A stretch of 32,141 nt of DNA from Ignavibacteriota bacterium (GCA_002698995.1 PAAX01000017.1:1-32141); one strand, 5' to 3'. Shown: positions 23,517 through 31,657, counted from the first letter of the stretch. Translations and numbers: made by a program. Notes: a model not told the origin generated them from the letters alone.

Positions 23517-23936
23517 GGAAAAATTAGATTTAATTTAGTAAAAAGAAAAAAGGTCTTGTTAAAGAAAATACCGTTGTAAAATACTAAAAGTACGAATCCA
23601 AAAATTACCACAACGTCAAGATATAAAAATAGTTGATTTTTATGCTGTCCGAAAACGGGGGAGCCTTCAAAAAGGGTAAGGCTACACTTTAACGATGGTG
23701 CAGTTATCAGACGTGTTCTAGGTTTTGTGAACCGCGGCATCGGTCGTCGATAAGGCCAAATAGTGGCCGTATATGTTGATTTTTAATGTGTTGCGAATAA
23801 AACTTGTTGCCAGATCACATAGAGCATCCGGATATGTCGAGTAGGTAAGCCGTAGCGGCGGTCTTTGCAAAATGTCCCTTATCCTACGGCCAAATGTAAT
23901 CCGGCATTGTTGACTACTGACTTTATTATTTTCATT
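23517..23936. other. Intergenic stretch holding an IS3-end-like remnant
   Basis: No gene is seen. GGGTAAGGCTACA at 23674-23686 matches exactly the outer 13 bases of the left end of the IS3 element at 25066 (read on its other strand), preceded by a matching A-run. Upstream a GCTGTCC at 23644-23650 recalls the inner part of the right end. This points to an old excision or insertion scar of a related element. The right part (23700-23930) is mixed in base content and unassigned. Confidence 0.45.
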
Positions 23937-24356
23937 TTAAATACCCAATGTTATTTGGTCTTTTACATTATGGTACCTTAAAGATGCTTTTATGCATCCC
24001 TTTAATTCTGTTTCAGGGATTTTTTGGTTGAGTTTGAAAACGATTGCCCGTTTTCCCTCAAATTGAAATTTGTGGCCGAAGACCAATCTGAAAGTGTCGA
24101 CTAATCTACTTGTACATTGAAAGTACATAGCATATTGGTCAGGTGTTCTTTCTTTCCAATCCATTCGCAAAGTACTGCCGTTTTTAGTTACAAAACTGGG
24201 TTCTCCCCATTTTAAGGTTTCTTCCAAAACGGCTATATCCTGCATTTCTTCTGCCGTTTCAATTACCAATTCCCGCAAATATTGCATCTTATCCCTAACA
24301 AAATCAGGATAATTCTCAAATTTCTCAATTACTTTCGGATTGGTTTTTAGTTCCAT
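23937..24356 (-). CDS. DUF1801-domain protein
   Basis: A 139-residue cytoplasmic protein of the DUF1801 (YdhG-like) family. The conserved start of the fold is PDFVRDKMQYLRELVIETAEE, followed by ETLKWGEPSFVTKNGSTLRMDWKE, the most conserved block, and YAMYFQCTSRLVDTF. The fold is small alpha/beta with no known catalytic residues and the function is unproven. It lies 3 bp downstream of the GyrI-like gene, so they are co-translated. DUF1801, GyrI-like and WYL-regulator genes commonly occur side by side in Bacteroidota. Confidence 0.85.
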   Translation of the reverse strand: MELKTNPKVIEKFENYPDFVRDKMQYLRELVIETAEEMQDIAVLEETLKWGEPSFVTKNGSTLRMDWKERTPDQYAMYFQCTSRLVDTFRLVFGHKFQFEGKRAIVFKLNQKIPETELKGCIKASLRYHNVKDQITLGI

Positions 24357-24359
24357 TAT

Positions 24360-24821
24360 TTATTCTTTAACCGCGACAAATATATCCACTTCCGCATTTT
24401 CTCGGTTTTGCGATTTCTCTCCGTAAACCTCAAAATCTGCCGAGTAAGTTCTGTTTATCCCTGATTTCCAAATTCCTTCCCAAGTTTTATAAACAATTCC
24501 TTCATTCAAACTACCTTTAGAAACAAATTTCAAGTAATTTCCGCCTTCAAATTCTTGTCCAACCATTCCTTCGGGTATTTTTCGCAATGAACTTACCTTG
24601 CAACCTAAAATAGTTTCGTATGGTTGTGTGAAGTCTCCCTGATAATTTGTGTAAATCGAGAAAATTGAATTCTCAACTTTATTGGGGATTTTTTCAGCGA
24701 TTTTTTCAGTTAAAAATTTTGCCCATAATTCTCCAATGTCTTTTGCTGATTGACCGTTTTCATTTGTTGTCCTTGCCTTAATTCCAATAACGTTAAAAGG
24801 CTCAATTTTTACCGTTTGCAT
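24360..24821 (-). CDS. GyrI-like/AraC effector-binding-domain protein
   Basis: A 153-residue stand-alone effector-binding domain from MQTVKIEPF at 24821; the upstream extension to 24848 is unlikely. Features are FNVIGIKARTTNENGQSAKDIGELWAKF, IFSIYTNYQGDFTQPYETILGCKV and the late Trp/Tyr-rich WEGIWKSGINRTYSADFEVYG, which ends in the acidic pair typical of the ligand pocket. Family members bind hydrophobic cations or other small compounds, or hydrolyse cyclopropanoid electrophiles. Together with the truncated WYL regulator just upstream (24862) and DUF1801 downstream it formed a three-gene unit, now cut by the IS3 element. Confidence 0.85.
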   Translation of the reverse strand: MQTVKIEPFNVIGIKARTTNENGQSAKDIGELWAKFLTEKIAEKIPNKVENSIFSIYTNYQGDFTQPYETILGCKVSSLRKIPEGMVGQEFEGGNYLKFVSKGSLNEGIVYKTWEGIWKSGINRTYSADFEVYGEKSQNRENAEVDIFVAVKE

Positions 24822-24861
24822 AGTTTTAAATTTTATTGTTCGATGCAAAGTTAGATTGACC

Positions 24862-25065
24862 TTATGTCAAAGGTGTGTCAGGGGTTGAAAGACAATTTTT
24901 TCTGCATTCCTCAAAATATTCTTCCAAGGTTATTTTATGTGGATTGAATTTTTTATCGGTTACTACTAGGTTTTGAATGCGGTCGAGCCTAAACGCCCGA
25001 AAGGCATTTCTCATTTGGCAATAAGCTATTAAAATCCAATTATCTTGCGTGGTGTATAGTGCAAA
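24862..25065 (-). pseudogene. WYL-domain (YafY-type) regulator, 5' part removed by IS3 insertion
   Basis: Reading the minus strand from the IS3 edge gives FALYTTQDNWILIAYCQMR, NAFRAFRLDRIQNLVVTDKKF and a C-terminal helix ending CRKNCLSTPDTPLT, then TAA at 24862-24864. LYTTQDNWILIAYC...FRAFRLDRI is the WYL-domain signature of YafY-type transcriptional regulators, whose Arg-rich LDRI block binds ligand or nucleic acid. Only the last ~67 codons remain. The frame is interrupted exactly at the IS3 inverted repeat (25066), and the N-terminal helix-turn-helix part is not found on the other side of the element, so flanking DNA was also lost. Confidence 0.8.
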
Positions 25066-25081
25066 TGTAGCCTTACCCCTT

Positions 25082-25966
25082 TTAGGACATCGCTAAATTC
25101 ATAAAATTATCATTAATGTTGTCTGTTTCGGGGAAGAATTCTTCCCCGAAACGGTTCTTGTATTCCCTGGGCGGCATATCCCCGATGGATGAATGGGGAT
25201 GCCTTGTATTGTAATCCTCCATCCATTTTTGGGTCAGTGTCCTTACTTGGTGCAGGTCGTTGAACCAATAGGCATCGAGCACATCCTCCCTGTAAAACCT
25301 GTTCAGTCGTTCCATATATCCGTTCTGCATGGGCTTGCCGGGCTGGATGAACTGCAGCTCCACCCGTCTGCTCTTGCACCATTGCGATAGTGCCTTGGAT
25401 ATGAACTCAGGGCCGTTGTCGCAGCGTATGGTCTTTGGCAGGCCTATTTCTTCCCCCAATTGTGATAAGGTCTCCACCACCCTTATAGCTGGATAGTTAA
25501 GCCCCACGTCCATGGCCAGGGCCTCCCGGTTGCAGTCGTCCATCACATTGAACACCCTTATCTTCCTCCCATCTGACAGTACATCGGCCATAAAGTCCAT
25601 GCTCCAGACCTCGTTGAGCTCCATCGGGGCCTCCAATGGGTTCTTGGTCCTTGCGGGAAGCCTCTTCTTGTGCTTCCTCCTGAGTTTTAGGTTCATGGAC
25701 CTGTAGACCCTCAGCACCCGTTTTCTGTTCCAGTTGTGGCCTTCGCGACGCAAACGCTTGTAATATACCTCGAATCCCCTTGTCGGCAGCTCTTCGGCCA
25801 GCTTGGAAAGGGCGTCGATCACCTCGGTGTCGTCCCTTCTGCTATGGTAGTACCACATTGACCGCGCAAGGTCCAGCACCCCGCAGGAACGCGATATGCA
25901 TACCGAATACGTCTCCTGGAGATATTTGGCGCGCTGCTTCTTGTCGGAAGGCCCTAGAACTTTTTT
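25082..25966 (-). CDS. IS3-family transposase OrfB (integrase domain)
   Basis: The rve-type DDE integrase half of the OrfAB fusion. In the -1 frame it begins VLGPSDKKQRAKYL at 25960 without a good start of its own. Catalytic residues lie in NEVWSMDFMADVL (Asp), IRCDNGPEFIS (Asp) and MQNGYMERLNRFYRE (Glu), and the HTH_21-like region GFEVYYKRLRREGHNWNRKRVLRVYRSMNL precedes them. The tail HPHSSIGDMPPREYKNRFGE is typical. All motifs are intact, so the element may be active. Confidence 0.92.
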   Translation of the reverse strand, partial: KKVLGPSDKKQRAKYLQETYSVCISRSCGVLDLARSMWYYHSRRDDTEVIDALSKLAEELPTRGFEVYYKRLRREGHNWNRKRVLRVYRSMNLKLRRKHKKRLPARTKNPLEAPMELNEVWSMDFMADVLSDGRKIRVFNVMDDCNREALAMDVGLNYPAIRVVETLSQLGEEIGLPKTIRCDNGPEFISKALSQWCKSRRVELQFIQPGKPMQNGYMERLNRFYREDVLDAYWFNDLHQVRTLTQKWMEDYNTRHPHSSIGDMPPREYKNRFGEEFFPETDNINDNFMNLAMS

Positions 25967-26220
25967 GACAGTACGTCCTTGAGCATACGGATGTCCAAAC
26001 TGGCATCGGCGTACATCTGCATGAGCCTGCGGTTCTCCTCCTCAAGCTCCTTCAAGCGCTTCATATGGGCAACTTCCATGCCCCCGTACTTCTTGCGCCA
26101 ATAGTAGAAAGTGCTCTTGTCGATCCCCAACTCCCGGGATATCTCCCCGACGCTCCGACCTTGTTCGTTCTCTTTCAGTGCCTTGATGATCTGGCTCTCG
26201 GTAAACTTGCTTTTTTTCAT
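25954..26220 (-). CDS. IS3-family transposase OrfA (HTH_8-type)
   Basis: An 88-residue protein with the Tnp_1 helix-turn-helix (MKKSKFTESQIIKALKENEQ, VGEISRELGIDKSTFYYWRKK) and a leucine-zipper-like coiled coil (LKELEEENRRLMQMYADASL). The phrase MYADxSLDxRxLKD is characteristic of the IS407 group. It ends at a TAG just after the slippery A-run and normally serves both as regulator and as the N-terminal part of OrfAB. Confidence 0.9.
   Translation of the reverse strand: MKKSKFTESQIIKALKENEQGRSVGEISRELGIDKSTFYYWRKKYGGMEVAHMKRLKELEEENRRLMQMYADASLDIRMLKDVLSKKF
25960..25966 (-). other. Programmed -1 frameshift signal (A_AAA_AAG)
   Basis: At the end of orfA the minus strand reads TCA AAA AAG TTC TAG. 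The heptamer A_AAA_AAG is in the correct phase for -1 slippage, after which reading continues GTT CTA GGG into orfB. This is the standard way in which IS3 elements make the OrfAB transposase. Confidence 0.8.
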
Positions 26221-26270
26221 GTGACAGTTAAAATTTAAAGTTAGAAAATTCTAATTTTAAGCTGTCCTAT

Positions 26271-26338
26271 TTTTAGGGAAGGCTACAATGTCCCGATAAA
26301 CCGTTTTAGGGAAGGCTACATTTTTAGGGAAGGCTACA
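26271..26338. repeat. Three tandem copies of the IS3 right end
   Basis: TTTTAGGGAAGGCTACA occurs at 26271-26287 (the true element end), 26304-26320 and 26322-26338, all in the same orientation, with spacings of 33 and 18 bp. The copies suggest repeated insertion beside, or imprecise loss of, elements with the same end, or end-to-end targeting. They stand immediately between the IS3 element and the peptide-biosynthesis-like operon. Confidence 0.8.
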
Positions 26339-26381
26339 CTAGAATCAGGCTAAAGATTCGAAGTGTGCGAAAGCATCCGAA

Positions 26382-27209
26382 TCAAAAAGGTTGGCGTCGG
26401 TTTTCTGATATAAATATTTTGCTTTTCTTCTTAATAAGCTCTAATATTCCCAAGTGGTCTTCGGCTTCTATGAGATCAACAAAATTGGAATCAGCGAGAC
26501 AATAAACGAAAAATTGTTCTTTTTTTGAAAAGGGGATTTTTAATTCCTGCAATCGAAGGGAATCGTTGAACAAATACTCAAACTCCTCTAATTTAATAGT
26601 TTGTTCATTTTGTTCTACCAATTTTTTTAGCTTTTTGGTTCTCCCCGATGCTCTATTTAGAATTTTATGCAGATTGATGCTAATTCCCAATCCAAAGTAG
26701 TGTCCATACAAATTAACAAACTTTCCATTATCAGCTTCAAACAGTTTTCGTTCATATTGGGAAAGGACCCTCACATCGGCATTGGGAAGCCCCAAAGAAG
26801 AAGCATCAACATTTTTTGATAACCTTAATGCTGAAATGTCCTTGTCCAAGATTCCAGTCAGATTATATGGTCTTACAACCACTTCTTCCAATTCGTTGAT
26901 AAGCTCCTCTAAATCTATCCTCAAATGGTTGGAGGATAAAATATCCTCTGTTACAACCAGATATTTATGCTTTAGTTGAACAGATGAAAATAATAGTGTA
27001 TCCTTTGATATGACACCTATAGAAAAACGTCCATACGAATCGGTTATGGTCCCTCTCTTGCTAGTAAGGTTTAGAATGTGTACGCCTTCAACCTCAGTGT
27101 TAAGGCTTTTGACCGTGCCATTTAACATAAGTCGAGTCTCTTGACCAAATCCGAAAGAGATTGTGAAGAGTAAAGCAAAAAAAATTATATGTTTACTATA
27201 GGTTTTCAT
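26382..27209 (-). CDS. Exported carboxypeptidase-regulatory-like protein (operon gene 5)
   Basis: A 275-residue protein with a Sec signal (~1-22, ending FGFGQ). Residues ~25-115 form a CarboxypepD_reg-like beta-sandwich: LNGTVKSLNTEVEGVHILNL, TSKRGTITDSYGRFSIGVISKDTLLFSS and the strand INELEEVVVRPYNLTG that normally leads into a TonB plug; no barrel follows. The remainder is charged helical, with LKKLKKLVEQNEQTIKLEEFEYLF. Family members in Bacteroidota are common envelope accessories of unknown function. It starts inside the end of the M50 gene (ATGA overlap at 27206-27209), so translation is coupled. Its own stop lies 44 bp from the IS3-end repeats. It may take part in release or export of the operon's product. 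Confidence 0.8.
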   Translation of the reverse strand: MKTYSKHIIFFALLFTISFGFGQETRLMLNGTVKSLNTEVEGVHILNLTSKRGTITDSYGRFSIGVISKDTLLFSSVQLKHKYLVVTEDILSSNHLRIDLEELINELEEVVVRPYNLTGILDKDISALRLSKNVDASSLGLPNADVRVLSQYERKLFEADNGKFVNLYGHYFGLGISINLHKILNRASGRTKKLKKLVEQNEQTIKLEEFEYLFNDSLRLQELKIPFSKKEQFFVYCLADSNFVDLIEAEDHLGILELIKKKSKIFISENRRQPF

Positions 27210-28394
27210 TTTTTTTGTCGCTCCTTTATATATGAAAATAGAAAACTGAATACAGTAACATAAAAAATGATGGGTAATATAAACCTATACAAATCCGAGA
27301 ATTTTGGTCTTGAGCGTCCTGAAAATACCTCTGATAAATAAGTAAAAACATTTTCCGGGAATTTTATTATACCATTCGAATCATAAAGCAATATTCCGCC
27401 TAGTACAATTAATATAAATATTTGACTCGTCAGTGCATAAAATACCAAAAAAAAAATCTTTGCCTCTCAAGTGACGAATAGATGTTTCATTTTGAAAAAC
27501 CTTTTTTAAAATTTTATTTGATGCCATTCTTAGGTTTGGAACCCCAATCATATCCGATAATACCCAATATCCATCATAACGAAGGAAAGGGTTCAAATTA
27601 GCCAGCAATGACAATGATATGGCCGAGCTGTATACTAAATAATTGTTTGTCCGAGTTATAAAAAAAAATAAAACCAATATGGAGGCAATCAGTAATTCGA
27701 TATAGATTCCAGATAGATTCACGATGATTCTTTTATTCGGTTTTAATTTCCATATATCTGAAACATCGGCAAACATCACTGGTGAAAGTAGGTAAAAACC
27801 GAATCCAATATCCCCAAATTTAGCACCAAATCGATGACAGGCGGCAGCATGTCCCATTTCATGGAAAAACAACACTGTACCTGCAAATAAAATATATAAT
27901 GCCCATTGACCAAAGTTGAGATTTTCAAGACCTATTTTGATGGAGTTAAAATGAGCGATTAATGTTCCAAAAACGACCAAAGAAAAAATAGCCAGTAAAA
28001 AGTAAAATAATTTATCTGAGAACAATGGGGACATAAGCCTCACTATTGGCAATATGGTCTTATTCTTTAGCAATGTGAAACTTAGCTTTAAATAAGAGGG
28101 CTTTCCTATTTTCTTAATTTCAACATTTGCTGATTCTATAATCCCGTAAGTGGCCAAGGTACCAAATAATAAATTGTCAAGCAGATTGGCAGACACACCT
28201 TTGTGTATACCATAAAGTTCATTTATCTTTTGAAGATTCCGTTTACCGTCCACTAATTTAATTATATCCAAAGTATCCTTATTGACATTTATGCGATGTC
28301 CATATTCAGTTTGTTTTATGATAAACTCGTTCTTATCAAAAGGAAGGATTTCAATGTTTGGTGATAAAACAGGTATTTTGCTTTTAACGTCCAT
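27206..28394 (-). CDS. PqqD-like domain fused to M50 (site-2) protease, one-base frameshift
   Basis: The N-terminal ~90 residues are PqqD-like (FIIKQTEYGHRINVNKDTLDIIKLVDGKRNL), the fold that binds RiPP leader peptides. A multi-spanning M50 protease follows with H178-E-M-G-H182 (FFHEMGHAAACHRFG) and the second metal motif N268-P-F-L-R-Y-D274-G-Y-W. PqqD-M50 fusions of this kind occur in RiPP clusters such as those with YydH-like proteases. The frame breaks after LRGKDFFF at a T10 run (A10 at 27447-27456 on the plus strand); one T fewer would continue LVFYALTSQIF to the stop at 27206, giving 395 residues whose end overlaps the next gene by ATGA. The 1189-nt length is one over a multiple of three. 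The start overlaps the preceding gene by 11 bp. Confidence 0.85.
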
Positions 28395-30339
28395 TTAGGC
28401 TCGACTTATAGTTTTCCAATGCAACAAAAGAGACAACAGAAGTGAACACCCCATTAAAGTCTTGCAAGACAATGTTTGTTCCTTTATTATCCTTTTTCCA
28501 TCCATAGATTTGTTTTTCAGGATCTAATATATCCGGTGAGGGTATTCTCATAGAATAGTTTCCCCTCCATGAGCCATTTTCTAATTGGGCATTTAACAAA
28601 ATTTCCGACAAAAGTTTATCAGGCAGATTATCATAATTAAAAATATGCTTGGACTTGATTCTGCTCAAAAGGCACAAGGCAACATAAAATATATTATGAG
28701 CCCCATCCTTGACAGGATTGGATTTTTTATTTAATTCATTGCAACAAAGGTTGAATATTTTTTTATTCATATTGATACAACATGCTAACACCAAGAAAGA
28801 AATTGCATAATCCCTGCTTGTCCACCAGTATGGTACTTCATCTAAATCTTCGATTTTATCAATTAGAAATGACTCCAATTTTCGTTTTTTATCATTATTA
28901 ATGCCTAGCTGACAAAAAACTAAATATGCAACAGCGCTAACACAGAAATGTGAATTTAACCAACCTTCAACGTTATTAACTTCCTTGGTGTTTAGTGAAG
29001 CCAATAGCTCTTTTTCATTTCTATAGGTACAAAAACCTCCATCTTCATTTTGAAAACTGAACCATTCTTCAAGTTCGTCTTCACAGAAATCAGTTCCCAG
29101 ACTATGTAAGGCAAGTATTGTGAAGGACGTAGAGTCTGCGTCTGGTATCCAGTTTGAATTATATCCCCATAAATTCTTTTCTTCATAGCGATTGGAAAGT
29201 AAAAACTCCTTTGATTTACTCAAATCAAAATGGGACTTGTACCAGTGAGATAAAAAATAGCATACAAAGGAAGTAGTCCAAACATTACTGTTCCCTGCAT
29301 CATTAAAATAATCTGTCCAACTACCATCTTCTTCTTGAATTTCAAATAAATAATGTAAGACTTCGGAATTTTCTATTTTGCCCGAACCATTACTCGATCT
29401 ATCAATATGTTTTGATTTCAAGTATTTATTAAATCTTATATATCCATTTATATTCAGGTTGTTTATTGTGATTGTATTTTGCATCCGCTGCAATTCATCC
29501 TTCCATCTGGGCGCTTTATAATCTCTCACAAATTCAAAGGCCCTTATAATATGTTCATAAGCCTTTAAGTATAGTTCTTCGGCCACACCTTCCAGATAAA
29601 GAAGCTTTTTTTGATCACCTAAACTATATGATTCAATGTCATCGACTCTCTTTTCTAAGTGGTTTTTTGAAATATTGAACTGCTGATTAATATAGTCTTC
29701 CTCATAATCTGAAACATCATCCAATATTTGAAAAGCAACATAAAAATCCTTGTGCGATTTAAGAACGTTTTGGTATTCATTTCGATAATGTTTCCCTGTA
29801 AGTACAAATAGAGCGTCTATCGCTATTTTTCCAAAAGAAGACTTGTAATCGCATAAAACCTCATATTCCGCAAACGAAGATATATTGTGGCTTTGCTTGT
29901 CCAATTTATAAGCCTTAACATATTCAAATTTTCTTTTGCCCCATATCTCCCAAAATTCAGAATCAGTTTCAAAGAAAGTCGATAATATCTTGACAGTTTC
30001 CTCTTGGCAGATATTAATTGTTAGAAAGACGTTGAAATTCGATGTTTCTTTTTTGTTGTCAAAAATATCGTCCATCAAAATAATGGACCGATAGTAAAGA
30101 AATCCAGCGATTGACAACATATCCAACACCTCTTTATCAGAAAAATCGAAAGCTGAATTGAAAAGATATGGGTAATATAAATAGTAATCAGGGTTGTTCC
30201 GGATAAACTTTTGGTAGCAAATATTATCGATTACTTCCTTGGGATAGCCAAGCCCATTCAAGTATATCTGTACATTTTCAATCGCTTCTTTGAAAAGATT
30301 GTCATCTCTGTAATCAAAAAAATATTTTGTACTTATCAA
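28384..30339 (-). CDS. Fusion of class I terpene/prenyl-transferase-like and terpenoid-cyclase-like domains
   Basis: A 651-residue protein. Residues ~1-300 are all-helical with two Asp-rich motifs, D90-D-I-F-D94 (SIILMDDIFDNKKE) and D207-D-V-S-D211 (FQILDDVSDYEED), matching DDxxD motifs of class I isoprenyl diphosphate synthases and cyclases; the GGKR and RR motifs of chain-elongating enzymes are missing. Residues ~325-645 form an alpha-toroid of the squalene-cyclase/protein-prenyltransferase type, with QW-like blocks (QEEDGSW, QNEDGGF, QLENGSW) and PDADSTSFTILALHSLG near 399-415. That block resembles the class II acid motif DxDD, with D400 and D402 kept and the last Asp a Ser. The domain order differs from plant bifunctional cyclases (class II first). 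The start is TTG at 30339; no in-frame ATG is upstream. It follows gene 2 by 31 bp. Confidence 0.8.
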   Translation of the reverse strand: MISTKYFFDYRDDNLFKEAIENVQIYLNGLGYPKEVIDNICYQKFIRNNPDYYLYYPYLFNSAFDFSDKEVLDMLSIAGFLYYRSIILMDDIFDNKKETSNFNVFLTINICQEETVKILSTFFETDSEFWEIWGKRKFEYVKAYKLDKQSHNISSFAEYEVLCDYKSSFGKIAIDALFVLTGKHYRNEYQNVLKSHKDFYVAFQILDDVSDYEEDYINQQFNISKNHLEKRVDDIESYSLGDQKKLLYLEGVAEELYLKAYEHIIRAFEFVRDYKAPRWKDELQRMQNTITINNLNINGYIRFNKYLKSKHIDRSSNGSGKIENSEVLHYLFEIQEEDGSWTDYFNDAGNSNVWTTSFVCYFLSHWYKSHFDLSKSKEFLLSNRYEEKNLWGYNSNWIPDADSTSFTILALHSLGTDFCEDELEEWFSFQNEDGGFCTYRNEKELLASLNTKEVNNVEGWLNSHFCVSAVAYLVFCQLGINNDKKRKLESFLIDKIEDLDEVPYWWTSRDYAISFLVLACCINMNKKIFNLCCNELNKKSNPVKDGAHNIFYVALCLLSRIKSKHIFNYDNLPDKLLSEILLNAQLENGSWRGNYSMRIPSPDILDPEKQIYGWKKDNKGTNIVLQDFNGVFTSVVSFVALENYKSSLNGR

Positions 30340-30370
30340 CCAATCACTGTTTATATAATTTTCTTAAAAA

Positions 30371-31543
30371 TCAATTACGTAAATCCCTTATGTCCTTTAA
30401 TATCTTTCTTTCCTCTTCACTAAAGAACATTGTATTGTTCTCATTCCAGCCTTCCAACTTTGGTATTGCAATAACTTGTTTGTTAAATCCTTCTTCAACA
30501 TCGTAGTTAGTAGACAACTTTTTTGGTGATATGTGTTCTACAAGCGTCAATATATATTTGGCGTTTGAACTGTACCTGTAGCTTTCTTGGCCTAAAATGC
30601 CGTTCCTAACGTTGTCCACTTCAACAAAAGAAAGGAAGTATTTATCATGGACTTTACGATATTTTATCGTTGCTTTTGCCTCTATTAATATAAATACAGG
30701 CTTTTTTGATTTTTTCCCCTCAAGGGATGATGCCACAATCGCTTTAATTTTTTCTGGATCTTTTTGCGTTTCTATCTGAACAATTGCCATGGTTTCTCTT
30801 TCAATATAAATTTTACCCATATTGTTGTTATAGATATTGTCGTTTGATGGTGAGAACCCGATAATGAGAATAGGGTTTTCCCTAGATTCGATTTCTCCAA
30901 CATATTTGAAAGTATAGTCTGAAAGATTGTCAATATCGAACATTCTGCTTTTTGAACGTACCATATCGGCGTTCCGAACAATCGTGGCTATGCCCCCAAC
31001 GGCATCTAAATTTAGCTTTGTGTGGTTTTCTGTTCGACGACCCTGAATGATTTCTGCTTGATAGCCTTGGGGATTATTGTCTCCTTCATTATAAGTCATA
31101 AAGGAAACTTCGGTTAACATAGCGCCTTTTCCATCTTCCTGTACACTTTCACGATAAAAGCCATAAAGATTAAATGGATTCGATATTATATTCTGTGGGA
31201 TGCTTTTAATAGCTTTTATTATAATATCCTTTGCGGTTTCTCCCCTAACAAAGACCTCCTCCAAACTGATAATATAAGGACTCAACCAAATTGTATCCTT
31301 TTTACTTAAGTTATTTTTTTTGATATTTTTTTTTCGATAAGCTAAATGAGAGAATTCTATATTATTGGATTCGACAAAATAATCAATTGAAAATTTCCCA
31401 ACTTCGTTTGTGGTTGTTCCCTGACCTTTTTCATCAGTGATGTGGGCAAACTGTATTGGCTCCCTGGTCATCGAATCCAAAACTATTTGAGAATGTAGAT
31501 GAATACTCCCAAGAAAAAAGACAATAAAGTATATCTTTTTCAT
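30371..31543 (-). CDS. Exported carboxypeptidase-regulatory-like protein (operon gene 2)
   Basis: A 390-residue protein with a Sec signal (MKKIYFIVFFLGSIHLHSQ). The CarboxypepD_reg-like sandwich (~19-100) contains REPIQFAHITDEKGQGTTTNEVGKF and ends SLEEVFVRGETAKDII, the strand normally before a TonB plug. Instead of a barrel, ~290 residues of beta-rich sequence follow (FYRESVQEDGKGAMLTEVSF, ITIERETMAIVQ-like strands, YFLSFVEVDNVRNG). This architecture is known in Bacteroidota as a stand-alone carboxypeptidase-like protein of unknown function. It is the first gene after the precursor and its terminator, and pairs with the smaller, related exported protein at the other end of the operon. A role at the envelope in export, processing or immunity is inferred. 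Confidence 0.8.
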   Translation of the reverse strand: MKKIYFIVFFLGSIHLHSQIVLDSMTREPIQFAHITDEKGQGTTTNEVGKFSIDYFVESNNIEFSHLAYRKKNIKKNNLSKKDTIWLSPYIISLEEVFVRGETAKDIIIKAIKSIPQNIISNPFNLYGFYRESVQEDGKGAMLTEVSFMTYNEGDNNPQGYQAEIIQGRRTENHTKLNLDAVGGIATIVRNADMVRSKSRMFDIDNLSDYTFKYVGEIESRENPILIIGFSPSNDNIYNNNMGKIYIERETMAIVQIETQKDPEKIKAIVASSLEGKKSKKPVFILIEAKATIKYRKVHDKYFLSFVEVDNVRNGILGQESYRYSSNAKYILTLVEHISPKKLSTNYDVEEGFNKQVIAIPKLEGWNENNTMFFSEEERKILKDIRDLRN

Positions 31544-31657
31544 AAATCAGGCATCTTTTGGTAAATATTAAGACTAATTCGTTTAGAACAATATACATCT
31601 ATTTGAATTATTTAGCTGAATTGCAACGAATTAATAAAGAAATTATATAGGATATTA

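Larger units (their letters stand above)
25066..26287 (-). mobile_element. IS3-family element, IS407 group
   Basis: A 1222-bp element. The ends match as inverted repeats: TGTAGCCTTACCCC at 25066 and TGTAGCCTTCCCTA (read inward from 26287), and further in both have AGGACA. It carries orfA and orfB joined by a frameshift signal. The flanking bases (CAAA on the left, ATGT on the right) do not form the short target duplication expected for this group. The right flank contains two further copies of the same end, so the insertion history is complex. Confidence 0.88.

Noticed and set aside
28992-29186. A 64-codon minus-strand frame inside the terpenoid-enzyme fusion
   Set aside because: Overlapping frame of the same strand with no start context or motif.
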